From the NCBI GenBank assembly GCA_033063855.1, contig CP093830.1, positions 11,346,854 to 11,410,853 on the forward strand: 64,000 nt of DNA, given 5' to 3'. The notes under the pieces were generated by a model. That model was given only the letters and a program-made list of their open reading frames with translations. It searched no databases and was not told the DNA's origin. This document shows, piece after piece, positions 1 through 11,119 of the stretch; the first letter of the stretch is position 1; every line of letters starts with the position of its first letter. Both the position numbers and the translations under genes were made by a program. Source of the DNA: Smittia aterrima. Its lineage: Eukaryota > Arthropoda > Insecta > Diptera > Chironomidae.

Positions 1-1354
1 CATCAGCGCTGTTACTAAAGAAATTCGATCATCTCTATGCTCTCGCTGATGGTTCGTGTATCTATCAAGGTTCAACAAGTAATCTCGTTCCCTTTCTAAC
101 TGAACTTGATCTTGTGTGCCCGGAAACATTCAACCCAGCTGATTTTTTACTAGAAATCGCTAATAACGATTATGGAATGCAAAATCACAGATTAATCGCG
201 AGAATCGAAAACGGAATCAACTCTAATTATAGACAAAGTTCGCCGACAACGTTTATCAAAAGCAAGGAAAAAGATTCGACGATCAATGCAATTTCCGAGT
301 TCACACCATCGTTTATGAATGAAGTGATTCAATTAACAGCACGAAATATGCTTTTCAATCGTCGCGACAAGAGTTATATGATGATCCGAGTCTTCGTTTA
401 CTTAATTGTCGGCATTTTAGTCGGAGTGATGTACTTCAGAATTGGAAACGAAGCGAAGCAAATCATTAACATCTTCAAGTCGATCTACATTATGGTTGCG
501 TTTCTCATGTACACTTCTTTATATTCGCTTACTGTGAGATGTTAGTTTGCTGCGATGTTTAAATAGAGACTTCCGATTGATGAAGAAAATTTCTTCTTTT
601 TTAGTTCCATTGGATCTTCCGATTCTTCGAAGAGAATATTTCAATCGACATTACTCTGTCGCAGCTCATTATTTTGCACTCAACTTGGCCGATATTCCTG
701 TTATTATAATTTGCGCTGTAATTTTCACGACTGTCTCTTATGTGAGTTAATTAGATTGACTTATATCCATGCAATTAACTAAATGGAGTGTTTAGGTGAT
801 GACGAATCATCCACTTCAAGATTATAGACTTGGCACGATTCTCGGAATTGCAATCGCTCTTAGTTTCACGGCTCAAGCTTATGGGATTTTTGCTGGTTCG
901 ATCGTTGAACTTAAGGTTTGTAAACACATTCTTAATTTTCAATAATTAACAATCTTTATTTTAGCTCTCTCTTCTTTTTGCCGCTCTTCTCATGGTTTAC
1001 CAAATAATATTCGCTGGAGGATTAGTCTTCATGAAAGATGTTTCGCATCATTGGCATTGGATGTTTGAGGTTTGATTGGACTCTCAACAAAATTCTTTCT
1101 TAATTGAAAAAGTCATTTATTTGATTTAGATTTCATTCATGAAGCACGCACTAGACGGATACGGTTCTCTGATTCTCAAAAATCGGCCAAAACTTAATTG
1201 CGATGACAAGTATTGTCACTTTGCTTCAGCGCAGAAGTTTCTCAACTTAATCGGAATGGAAGAAAATATTCCGAAAGTCTTTTACTCGTTAGCGATAATT
1301 GCAATCGTTTTTCACTCCGCCACCTATTTGATCATGCGCTATCGCCTTCGATGA
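1..1354 (+). CDS. ABC transporter G family (half-transporter), 3' part
   Basis: Five exons can be joined: 1-540, 605-741, 796-915, 965-1069 and 1130-1354. The gene enters the window in mid-CDS. The first residues are the end of the nucleotide-binding half and the linker (FDHLYALADGSCIYQGS, then PADFLLEIA, an ABCG hallmark). The rest is the six-helix membrane domain, with the FPLDLPILRREYFNRHY segment typical of ABCG proteins and a C-terminal LIMRYRLR. The first junction uses donor GTTAGT at 541, the only nearby choice that restores the frame. Half-transporters of this family dimerise and move lipids or sterols across membranes. The family call is firm; the member is not resolved. An AATAAA at 1450-1455 lies close to the stop of the convergent gene, so the two 3' UTRs probably overlap. 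Confidence 0.88.
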
Positions 1355-1449
1355 AACGACGAAACTTAACTTCAACTGAAACTTGTGATACTTTCTTGTT
1401 GTTGTTTGTATTTATGGAAATATTTTATTGATCGGGCGAAGTTTTCATA

Positions 1450-1455
1450 AATAAA
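1450..1455 (+). terminator. poly(A) signal of the ABCG gene
   Basis: AATAAA lies 95 bp after the stop at 1354, inside an AATAAATAAAT run. It is only 32 bp from the stop codon of the convergent minus-strand gene. Confidence 0.55.
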
Positions 1456-1486
1456 TAAATATTTAACTTGAAACGAGAACTATTTA

Positions 1487-2065
1487 TTAGTGATCATGAC
1501 TGGAGATCTCGTCGAGTTTCTTCATGAAGCTCATGAAATGTTCTTGGGCTTTCGTTGCGTCGTCATTAAACTTTTTGAACTCTGTTGAGAATATCTTTCC
1601 CATCTCAGCAAAACTTTCCATTTCTTCTTTGGTAAAACTGCGTTTCGATCGCGAAAGATGGATTGGCGACATTTCTGTCGTGGATTTAATTTTCTTTGTT
1701 TTGTGAACAGTTGTTTTAGTGTGCGCAGTTCGCTCGTGCACATGAGAGTGAGATGTTGACTCAGGATTGAGTTCTGTTGTGATCTCAGACTCGTTGAAGC
1801 GCGTGACGTTCATTGAATGAAGTTTATCCACGAATTTTCGGAAGAACTCAGGTTTCCCCTTCGCACTCGAGTCGTACATCGAACCGTTGCTTGTGTCAAG
1901 GATCTTTAACAGATCTTCGTCAACTGATGGCATAATATTCTCCATAATTAAATCCATGTGAGACTTTTCTGTCGTCGCCTTATCCGTCGATGCTTTGCTG
2001 ACATCGATTCGACCGCACGAGACTATCGCAACAGTCGCGAAAAATATTAAAACGTTTTGTAACAT
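1487..2065 (-). CDS. unrecognised secreted protein with dibasic processing site
   Basis: Single exon of 192 codons. The start is the ATG at 2063-2065, two codons inside a longer frame that lacks an ATG. The N-terminus (MLQNVLIFFATVAIVSCG) is a clean signal peptide. The mature part is charged, with Thr/Ser/His-rich stretches, NVT and NES N-glycosylation sequons, and a conspicuous SRSKRSF sequence about 50 residues from the end that looks like a furin-type cleavage site. Cleavage would release a helical, charged C-terminal piece beginning SFTKEEMESFAEM. There is no cysteine after the signal region. I recognise no family. A secreted prohormone-like or accessory protein is possible but is inference. 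The gene is convergent with the ABCG gene and divergent from the RPC7 gene. Confidence 0.7.
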   Translation of the reverse strand: MLQNVLIFFATVAIVSCGRIDVSKASTDKATTEKSHMDLIMENIMPSVDEDLLKILDTSNGSMYDSSAKGKPEFFRKFVDKLHSMNVTRFNESEITTELNPESTSHSHVHERTAHTKTTVHKTKKIKSTTEMSPIHLSRSKRSFTKEEMESFAEMGKIFSTEFKKFNDDATKAQEHFMSFMKKLDEISSHDH

Positions 2066-2694
2066 TTCCACACGAGAGAATTAAACTGAATGCACTGGAA
2101 GCAGGAACTGCATCGATTTTATGAAAATAATCGGAAGGACATTGAGAAAAAAAAACCTGATTTAGTTGTTTGTTTTGATATTAAATTAGAAATCTTACGT
2201 CACGTCAAGATCTTCCATCACATCGAGAGAAAAGCTTCTGTTAAAGCTTCACTTGCACTTTCAAGTCTAAGGTCGACTGGTTTTTAGATTGGTCGCGATA
2301 AAAATCACAGCGTAACATATTCAAAATACGTCTCTCTTGTTTACATAATACATCTGAATCGAATGCAGAAAACGTAAAGAAGAAAGAGCGAATCAGTCTC
2401 GAAACATTGAAAGCAGAGTCTCTCAAACTTTTTACATTATAAATGATCAGAGCTGTCATGAATTAACTTTCTTTTTTGATACAATGACCCTTGACAAATG
2501 GATTTTAGTAAATCTTACGGCAATCATTCATTCGATTCCTCAAGTATCTTTTAATTCATGATTCTTCTTTGATTAAATAATTTGAAAACTCCCGCAACTG
2601 GGGAAGCAGCTACGACAATTTTTTATAAAACATAAACAAATCAAATGTGCCGGAATAAAATTGAATTTAAATTAAATTCCTAGAGTAATTGAAG
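2066..2694. other. divergent intergenic region
   Basis: 629 bp between the start of the minus-strand secreted-protein gene and the start of the plus-strand RPC7 gene. It should hold both promoters. I see no clear TATA box and no further coding exon. Confidence 0.4.
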
Positions 2695-3441
2695 ATGTAC
2701 GCGTTTCGTAACTCAGGGTTTACAAAAGAACAGTTAACGAACTTAGGTGTGACTGGAAAAGATGTTCCGATAGCTACAACGACTCCACTTTTTCCGCCTT
2801 TGATATCTCGTCCTATTGAAATCGAAAAGAATGTTGCTCTCGATTACAAAGTCGTTTGGAAAGAAGATTTCAGAAGTCATCTGTTTGAAGTTCACAGTAA
2901 TTCTGAACTAAATCTAACAGATGACAGTTATTCATCGAAAGTTGCGGTGAGAAATTAATGAAACTATCTGAGGAAAACTTTGTTGAAATAATTTATTTTA
3001 GAATGCGCTCGAGAAACAACACAAAAAGAAAATTCAATTCAAGTTCGCTTGGAATCAAATGCCCGGTGAGTTACGACCTCAAAGTAGTAAAAGAAAATCA
3101 ACAGCCAAAGCCAACAAAGCAAAGAGAGTGAAAGTCGTCCCAACAGAAGTCGTTGAGCAGAAACTGAATATTCTCGAGCAGAAGGAGAAAGAAAATCCTG
3201 ACGGCGATGAAAAAAGTGTCAAAGGGGAGAATGAGACTGACGAGGAGCTCGAAGATGTAAGAAGATTTTATTAGCCTAATTGATAATTTGTTAATTTAAC
3301 TTTTGATTTTAGGACGAAGAACGGATTGAAGATCACGAGATGGACGATGATATCGACTACGGGAACAATTATTTCGACAACGGAGAAGGTTACAACGAAG
3401 AGGATGACAATTTAGATGAAGGCGATGGACCGATCTATTAA
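2695..3441 (+). CDS. Polr3G: DNA-directed RNA polymerase III subunit RPC7-like
   Basis: Three exons, 2695-2946, 3002-3256 and 3313-3441, give a 211-residue protein, normal for this subunit. The N-terminus carries the family pattern: a short aromatic start, then PLFPPLISRPI, then DYKVVWKEDFRSHLFEV. The middle is basic (SKRKSTAKANKAKRVK). The C-terminal 50 residues are almost entirely Asp/Glu with GYNEEDDNLDEGDGPIY at the end, the classic acidic tail. RPC7 belongs to the Pol III-specific RPC3/RPC6/RPC7 subcomplex that helps initiation on tRNA and 5S genes in the nucleus. The start is the first ATG in frame. An AATAAA at 3464-3469 follows the stop. Confidence 0.88.
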
Positions 3442-3463
3442 TTTTAAGTTTTCTAAACCTTGC

Positions 3464-3469
3464 AATAAA
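3464..3469 (+). terminator. poly(A) signal of the RPC7 gene
   Basis: AATAAA 23 bp after the stop codon of the RPC7 gene. Confidence 0.6.
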
Positions 3470-3645
3470 AGTTTTTCAAAAATTCAAAGAAAATTAAGTT
3501 TTAGAAGCTTTCCAAGACAAAGAAAAAATTGAAAGCTCTGGACGCGTTCAAATTGACTAATAAAATTCTTCACAACAAAAAAGAAAAGAAATCCGGAAAA
3601 GAAAGATATTTTAATTATTCTACTTGCAAAACAAACTAAAACGAA

Positions 3646-4849
3646 ATGACAACATACTTTCTTGTCAACCTTCGTGGTCGACTCTCCGCGAATCATGTTA
3701 AAAACTTGATGGATGTCCAGAAAAGTGAGTTTATCATAAAAAATCATAAAATGTGCTTTTAAAATGTTTGTCTTGGAAATATTTTTGCAGGAAACTTGTC
3801 TCACGAAGAAATTGTGAGGAAAAGGAATCGAATCTTCGACTTCGAGCAGAAGAAACAGCGCGACAATGTCGGCCGAGTTGAAAAGATTGAAGTAAAGTAT
3901 GTTGGGACTCCTAATGATGCAACGATGTTGATGAACAAAAATCTCTCGACTCCTTACAACTGCGCACAACGTAAAAGACCCGGCAATGATGATAATTTGC
4001 GTTTCGGCTAATTCTTCTTCTTCTTGGTTTTAGATATCAGTGAATCAAAATGTCAAACATCAGTCGTTGCTTTGATCGACCATAAGATTCTTTGGGATGT
4101 TCATCGACCTTTGCAGAATTCCTGCACACTTCAGTTACTTAACTTCAATGGAAAGGATCCTGCCGGTGTCAATAAAACCTTCTGGCGTTCGTGCTCATTT
4201 CTCCTTGGCGCTGTGATGGAAAGAACATTCAAGGAAAGCTCTGGACTGTTTCTTCATAGTTTCCCGAAACCCAATGTTCGAAGTGGAAGCTTCATTCACG
4301 ACATTGCACTGAACGAAAGCAAATGGGCACCTTCTAGTGAAGATCTACACGCATTGACTGTTGAAATGGTTAAGCTCGCTTCAGAGAAGAAAAGATTCGA
4401 ACGACTTGAAGTTTCACATGATGTTGCACTCGAAATCTTCAGAGAAAATCCATTTAAACGTGAGCAACTGCCAAGCATTTCGAACCACAATGAAGGCATT
4501 GTGCCACTCTACAGAGTAGGCGATCACATTGACATCAGCAAAGGTCCAATGATGGCAAACAGCAGCTTCCTTTCGAGATGTAGCATTTCTTCAGCACACA
4601 AAATTTCAGCTCCTGAAGATACTTGCAATCTCTACCGTCTTCAAGGTGTTGCTCTACCCGTTGGTTTCTCAATGAGTTCATTTGCCTTCAACATTCTCGT
4701 CGATAGAGCAAAGAAGCTGGTAAGTTCAATTGATTTAAATAAAAGAAAATCATTAAAAAGTTTTTCGTTTACAGAATTCTACAATGTTGCATCAAGACGA
4801 ACCTTACGAGCAAGAACACTCGCCGATCCTCCAACAAAAGGCTAATTAG
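3646..4849 (+). CDS. mRpL39: mitochondrial ribosomal protein L39
   Basis: Four exons, 3646-3724, 3791-3970, 4034-4719 and 4775-4849, give 339 residues. The protein shows the mL39 pattern: RVEKIEVKYVGTP, MNKNLSTPYNCAQHISE (start of the TGS-like domain), KILWDVHRPL, GVNKTFWRSCSFLLGAVMERTF, and RVGDHIDISKGPMM near the C-terminal threonyl-tRNA-synthetase-like part. The catalytic residues of a synthetase are not expected and not seen. The first exon encodes a basic N-terminus (LVNLRGRLSANHVKNL), consistent with a mitochondrial targeting region. It would act in the large subunit of the mitochondrial ribosome. Only about 200 bp separates it from the RPC7 stop, so its promoter must be compact. Confidence 0.9.
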
Positions 4850-5554
4850 TAATCGAAATGTAACTTTTCTACTCGATGAGCAATTAAAGTAAATATAGTT
4901 GAAAACTGCTATTGATGTTGTTTCACGACCTAGGATCATGTTTACCGAATAATCAGCTGGTGCGTTGATAACCCTTTCTACTTGTTTTCGTTTTGAAAAA
5001 ATTGGTTTAACGAATCAAACCGTAACGAGATTAAAAAGGAATTACGTTTTAAGAATTTTTGAGGAAACTCTGAGAAAGTAATTTCTTTAGAAATCAAATA
5101 CTTTTGTGATCCAACTTATTTACGACTCTTACTTTTAAAGCAGGTAAACTTGTTGCGTTAAAGAAACTTGTTACCTGTCATCTTTATAATCATCGCAAGA
5201 GAATCCTCTCGTCCCTTGATTTTCTTTTCATATTTACGCATGAAAGTTTCAAAGCAGAGAAGAATAATCTTCATGTGAAAGATGAAATACGGGTCATTAT
5301 AAAGAATCTTTGACTTGTCTTGCATTGAAAGCGAAAACTAACACTAAAGCGTTATGGAAATCAGAACAAAGTAAGAAGCTTCGTTAACAAGTGATGTCGA
5401 TTCCTTGTTCTTCTTTATTAAATTATCGTTCTTGCACCTCATCACATCACTTTCATTTTTCCTACTAAAAGGGATTTGAGAATTGAAGAGAACATTCGAG
5501 CGAATAATTTCGAGTCAGTTGACGTTTGAACGTCGAAGAGTGAAGTCGCTTAAA
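4850..5554. other. intergenic, upstream of the 26/29-kDa protease
   Basis: 705 bp with no coding exon that I can support. A TCAGTT initiator-like sequence lies at 5515-5520, which would give a leader of about 38 nt before the ATG at 5555, but no TATA box or DPE sits at the right spacing. The candidate is therefore weak. Confidence 0.3.
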
Positions 5555-7307
5555 ATGAAGATTTTATTACTAAGTGTCGTTCTGCTGTTCTCCGCAGTAG
5601 CAGCAAAGGATCCTCCAAAATGGGAAAGTCTCTACACTGTGAAAGGTGTTCTCAACATTCCCTACGCCGAGATCGAAGAAAGCTTCTATGGTTGGTATGA
5701 TAAGCAAACAGGACGCTCTCGTATCGATTATTACGGTGGAATGGTGAAGACCTATCAGCTTTCGGGATCTTTTAATTACGGAACAAGTTTAAAGTTCGCT
5801 CCTGTCTCAACTGACGAATATCAAAACAGAGACACTTGTCTTCAAGTCAATGGCACAACAGATAATCGCATTCAGGTTCAATCTATTCTCCCAGACGTCA
5901 AAAACTTCTCTCTCATCGGAACAGTTGATTACAATGGACAGAAATGCGATAAGTTCCAATTGACGGAGATGATCGGACAGAAGAAAAACGTTTACACACT
6001 CTGGGTTCGTTACAAAAAATCTCCCAAATACCCAGCGAGTTTGATGCCGATTCCCGTTCGCTACGAGATGCGAGGCTACAACACATTGCTCGGCTCTCAC
6101 ATTGATCATTATTATCTGACCTACGACTACTACAGTCACGAGGACATTCCGAATGAAGTTTTCGAAGTAGAAATGGATTCTTGCATTTCTTTCCCTGGAC
6201 CCGGTCACTACGCAACTCTCAACCCGATGAAGGAATTCGTTTATCCGCATGCAACTGAACATGTCGATCATGAGTTTAACAGATTCAAGAGCAAGCACAG
6301 TAAGAAATATGACTCCGAACATGAACACGAGAATCGCAAGAATGTTTTCCGTCAGAATTTGAGATTCATTCATTCAAAGAATCGCGCAGGTTTGAGTTTC
6401 TCTCTCGGCATTAATCATTTAGCCGATCGTACCGCTGATGAATTAAAATCACTTCGTGGATTCAAGTCTTCTCAAATTTACAATGGAGGCAAGCCATTCC
6501 CTTATGACGTCGAAAAAGAAATGGATCATCTTCCCGATCAATACGATTGGAGGCTTTTCGGAGCTGTCACTCCTGTGAAAGATCAATCAGTTTGCGGAAG
6601 TTGCTGGAGCTTTGGAACTGTCGGAGCAATTGAAGGAGCTTTCTTCTTAAACAATGGAGGAAATCTCGTTCGTCTTTCTCAACAAGCTTTGATTGATTGC
6701 TCGTGGGGAGAAGGAAATAACGGTTGTGATGGTGGGGAAGACTTCCGGTAAATATTCATTCACTCACGTGAGATTGTAAATAATTTAATTATTTTTGGAT
6801 CAGAGCTTATCAATGGATGATGAAAGTCGGTGGTATCCCAACTGAAGAAAGCTATGGTGGCTACCTTGGTCAAGATGGATACTGTCACATTGACAACACT
6901 ACACTCGTTGCTCCAATCAAAGGATACGTTAACGTTACTTCAGATAATGAAAATGCTTTCAAAGTCGCTCTCTTCAAAAATGGCCCGCTCTCCGTTGCTA
7001 TTGATGCTTCAAAGCGATCGTTCACTTTCTATTCTCACGGTGTCTTCTACGAAGAAACTTGTGGTAACAAATTGGAGCAGTTAGATCACGCAGTCCTCGC
7101 AGTTGGATATGGAACAATGAAGGGAGAGCTCTACTGGCTCGTTAAAAATTCATGGAGGTGAGATCATTGACTTGAAATCTAATTTAAATTTGATTAAAAA
7201 CGATTTGTTTTTTCAGCACTTACTGGGGCAATGACGGATACATTTTGATGTCGGCAAGAAATAATAATTGTGGAGTGATGACTGATGCCACTTACGTTCA
7301 GATGTAA
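5555..7307 (+). CDS. 26-29-p: 26/29-kDa cathepsin L-like cysteine protease
   Basis: Three exons, 5555-6747, 6804-7157 and 7217-7307, give 545 residues. The start is the ATG before a good signal peptide (MKILLLSVVLLFSAVAA); in-frame sequence upstream has no ATG. Domain order: signal; about 210 residues specific to the insect 26/29-kDa protease group; an I29 propeptide (FNRFKSKHSKKYDSEHE, then LGINHLADRT); and a C1A papain domain. The catalytic triad is visible: Cys in QSVCGSCWSFG, His in LDHAVLAVGYG, Asn in VKNSW. The oxyanion Gln precedes the Cys. In flies the homologue is a haemocyte protease thought to degrade foreign or dying tissue. The protein looks intact and active. An AATAAA lies at 7342-7347. 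Confidence 0.93.
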
Positions 7308-7641
7308 CTTGAATTTTAATTGTCAATCAGATTCTCACTTGAATAAAAAAAAATTACAAAATTTCTCTTATTGCAAGAAGTTTCACTTTATTTATCAGCT
7401 TGAGTTCGACATAGGATTTAAAAAGGTTTTTTTTTATTTGCACGAAAAGAAAGACTGAGATTTTCATTTGATCCTTTAATTTCAAAAATTATAAATATTT
7501 CACCGGACGAGAGAGAGTTGAAGAAAATAAAATAAATTTGAACTCAATTTGTTGTTTTAATGGAAGGAAGTTGTTTTGTCAAAGAGGAGGGTTTTCCTTA
7601 AAAGTTTGCTAATGCGAATTAGAAATTAAATAATTATCTTT
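7308..7641. other. convergent 3' ends of the protease gene and Sirt1
   Basis: 334 bp containing the AATAAA of the plus-strand protease gene (7342-7347). TTTATT at 7388-7393 and 7434-7439 could be poly(A) signals for Sirt1 on the minus strand. No coding potential seen. Confidence 0.5.
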
Positions 7642-9681
7642 TTAGCAAATCGTTTTGCCATCGTTTTCCAATCGTGGCCGTTTGATTGGCGCTGGCTCGA
7701 GATCCTCAGTAGCTTCATCTGCTTGAATATCAATTATGTTCTCCGCAGTTTCGCGGTCGTTGCATTGGAGATGAGAAGACGATGGTATGGGCGAGAGTGT
7801 ACTCGATGTCGCTGGTGACGGGGAAATTTCGGGAACTGGTACTTCAATAACGTTATCATCAATATCAGGTACAATGATCTCGTTAGCAATAGCCGAGGCC
7901 GTCTCATTCTCCTCTTCTTCTTCCTCTTCGCTGAAGTCATCATCGGAATCCTCCGATTCTGCTTCCATGTTATCCAACGTCACCTCAGCGCCAGGGAACA
8001 TATAACAGCGCGGTGATATTTGAGCAAATGAATTCGCAGGAAGAAGATGCGATAAACTATCAGCATGTGATGTTGGTTCTTCTGGAGCAGCTGATACTTC
8101 TTCTGTTAAGTTCTCTGTCGTTGTTACTTGCTCGACGTTCACTTTATGTAAAGACGAAACTTTTGTAGGTAGTTCAATCGTTGTCTCTTCTAGCGACTTC
8201 TCCATCCCGCAGAGCTCGTTGTCTGAGTCGCTATCATCAACCACTCTGTAAATGAATAATTGATGTGAAATATCTTGTCACAACTTTTGTCAAGTAACAA
8301 CTTACAAATTTAACAATTGATGAATGATAACATCTGAGTCTCCATAAAGATTAACGTCAAAGTTCATATGCGGCAAAGGTTCGCGGTTGATTAGAATTTG
8401 CGGAACGGTCGATGGAACAAGATTTGGTATCATTGCGACCGGTTTCACCTTCAGCGACGATCCGATGACAATCAGCAGATCGCACTTGTTACGGTCAGTG
8501 TCGATAGAATCGTGAAAGTCGTCGGGAAGCTCTTCGCCGAAAAATACAATATCGGGCTTAAAGATTCCCAATTCTACTAAGTTCTTTAGCTGCTCGCTGT
8601 CGAGAGATTCATCGTCGAGGGCTGTTGATAAGTTCTGTGTTTCTTGAGCGGGATTGCACATGAAGCAAACAGGGATGCGCTGTTGGAGAATGTTTTCTCT
8701 GATAGCATCGCCGTTGATGCGGAACTTGCAACGTGTGCAAGAAGCAGTAGCAAATGATCCGTGACATTCGATTAGTCTGGAAATGCCTGCTACGCGCTCT
8801 AAAGTGTCAATGTTCTGTGTGTAGTTGCGCAAAAGTGTTCCACGCTCTTCCATCTTTCGAATGAAATGATGTGAAGGCGACGGTTTAAATTGTCCGGGGA
8901 AGATTTCACGGGCAAATTTGTAGAACGGTCGCGGGTCTTGATAGAAAAACTTAATGTCAAACATTGCTTGAGGGTCCGGAAGATTTGGATATTCTCTTGA
9001 CAAGCGACTGTAAACGCCATCGCGGGATCTGAAGTCAGGAATTCCACAAGACACGCTCACACCCGCACCTGTCAGAATTATGATATTCTTTGCTTTTCGG
9101 ATCTGTTGAACCGCATCTGTCATTGTTCGAACGCCGTCAAGTCGCTCACGTCTTGGTGTAACAGCAAATGAAATGATTCTCCATAACATTGCTTCGCTCA
9201 TGTCTTCAGGGATTTGAAAGTTGTGCAGTAGAAGTTTAACGATTTCTCGTGGGTTGATACCTTTCTGCATTTGCTGACGAACCTAGAATCGTCAAGTTAG
9301 TTAACTCTTACTCGTTTGAAGATTTAATAAAGAACTTACCCATTGAAGAACTCTAGGCTTGCTTCCATCTGAGTCATCATAATCATCATCGTCCGAATCA
9401 TCATCATCTGACGAGGAATTCTCACTGTTCGAGCCGGAACTCTTTGAAGCTGCGCGGGATACTAAGCTGCTGTCTAATGATTTTGTTTCTACTGGATCGG
9501 AATTTTCTCCAGTCACTTCGTCTTTCAAATCCGGTTCAGGGGACGCTGCTTTGCTAATGTCAGTCGATCCTGTTTGATTGATTTCGGTGAATCCGGAATC
9601 GCTGTTTTCCGTCATGTTGTCGTCATTTTCTAAAAAATTTCCATTAGAAAAAATTTGAGTGAAATCTTGCGATCGAATCAT
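7642..9681 (-). CDS. Sirt1: NAD-dependent protein deacetylase sirtuin 1
   Basis: Three exons, 9681-9340, 9282-8306 and 8245-7642, give 640 residues. Exon 1 encodes an acidic, Ser-rich N-terminus (a run of Asp/Ser, then PRVLQW). Exon 2 continues with VRQQMQKGINPREIVKLLL and the whole Sir2 core: NAD-binding TGAGVSVSCGIPDFRS, NYTQNIDTLERVAGI, catalytic His in ECHGSF, Zn-binding CTRC and CFMC pairs, VFFGEELPDDF, IGSSLKVKPVAMIP, LINREPL. Exon 3 begins VVDDSDSDNE and is an acidic, probably disordered tail ending RPRLENDGKTIC. SIRT1 removes acyl groups from histones and transcription factors in the nucleus using NAD. All key residues are present. Start and length suit an insect SIRT1. Confidence 0.95.
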
Positions 9682-10266
9682 GATTTCTTTCTAACGTGAC
9701 ACATTTTATTTCGCTTCTGCACAGGAAATTAAATCGAAGTCAAGTCATTTCGGTAGAAATGAAACAGTTTTTCACGTGTAAATTGCACAAATAAATCTTC
9801 TGTCGAAAAGCGATTTGTTTACAAACAGAATTGATCTAGAAACCTAATTTCGCCTCCAACAATTTACTTTGCTCAATCCTCACCTTCTATGATAGCCGAA
9901 TATTTATCGCAGAACGAGCTATTTTCACTCGTGAAGCCCGTTTTAGAATTTAAATTGTGAGAAATTAAATTTGCATCTGACATCTTTTTTTTTCAACATT
10001 AGACAAGCACGAACCTCGAAGATGTACCACCAGATGGGGGTTTAACTTTCCCAATTTTCCACAAAGTTCCAATATTGGAAAGGATGTCCCTCAATATAAC
10101 TACGCGCTTTTGAATTAACAACGACCGTTACGCGAGAAATATTTGCAGTTGCAAAATTTTAACTAATTTATTTTAAATTACTTTTTATCAATAATGATTC
10201 GAAGTGAAGTTTAATCATGACTATGCTCTTCATTTTAAAAACTAAATTGCAGCGGAATAGTCGAAA
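9682..10266. other. divergent intergenic region, Sirt1 / DUF1091-like gene 1
   Basis: 585 bp that should hold the Sirt1 promoter (minus) and the promoter of the first tandem small-protein gene (plus). A perfect 14-bp palindrome, TTCCAATATTGGAA, is at 10067-10080. No TATA box stands out. Confidence 0.35.
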
Positions 10267-10937
10267 ATGTTTAAACTTCTCTTCATTCTCTTGACTTTGA
10301 TTTCAAGGATTTCCACGGAAAGTCGAGTCTATTTTTACAATATCTCAGTGAACTCTCAAGCAAATATTGTTGCCTTAGATATTGACACTCCTTTGTGGGG
10401 AGGTTTCAACTTTTCTTATTCGTTGAGAGTCTGGAATCATTTTGTTATAACTAAACAGCTAGGTTTGTATTTTAATTAAGTTTTTAATTTTTAATTAATA
10501 AAATAAATTTGTAAAATAGCAATTTTTGAAGTTCGTGTTCCCAAGCAATCGAGCTCTACCGATTTTGAAATCTCATTGATGAAAACGACAATCAACATGT
10601 GCAAGTACATGGCAACAACGGAATCGAATGTGATCCTAAAGTTGATTGCTGAAGCTTTCGTTGAGAATTGTCAACAGTTCGAGATGAAATGTCCGTTTTC
10701 TAAGGTAATTGCTTTAATCACTTAAGATCGCAACAAATTCTTTTTTGTTCTCTACAGGGACTTTACATCAGCTCTTGCAAATCTTATGACCTTTGTAAAG
10801 GTAAATGCGGTTCGATTCCTGATTGGATGCCGCCAGGAAGAATCAAAGCGTCCTTCAGATTCATTGGCCAGTATGGAAATAAAAAGAGAATGACTGATTT
10901 GTTCTCAATCAACATTTTCATTCGATACGAGAAATAG
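10267..10937 (+). CDS. small secreted DUF1091-like protein, tandem copy 1
   Basis: Exons 10267-10462, 10520-10704 and 10758-10937 give 186 residues. There is a signal peptide (MFKLLFILLTLISRISTES), then VYFYNISVNSQ, a run of short beta-strand-like segments, INMCKY, KCPFSKG, DLCKGKCGSIPDWMPPG and a C-terminal IFIRYEK. Six or more conserved cysteines and the CPF.KG motif resemble the insect DUF1091 group, thought to adopt an MD-2-like lipid-binding fold. That assignment is from memory of the motif and is moderate. It heads a row of four genes with exactly the same exon lengths (196, 185, 180 nt) and phases. Exact function unknown. Confidence 0.82.
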
Positions 10938-11119
10938 CAAGTGTCGATGTAGATTAAAATATGCCAGGAAAATCGCGAACAAATATTATCTGTTGAAAAC
11001 ATTTAACTAATTTCTTTTAAATTACTTTTTATCAATAATAAAGAGTAGTTTAATCATTAAACTGAAGTGATGACTTTGCTCTTCATTTTAAAAACAAAAT
11101 AGCAACAAAATAGTCGAAA

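Noticed and set aside
541..604. Reading through GTGAGATG at 534-541 as the ABCG splice donor
   Set aside because: Using GTGAGA leaves phase 0 and breaks the next exon's frame; GTTAGT at 541 gives the family sequence FPLDLPILRREYF.
5807..6373. 188-codon minus-strand frame opposite the 26/29-kDa protease
   Set aside because: It lies wholly antisense to a well-supported coding exon and has no motif; a shadow of the real gene.
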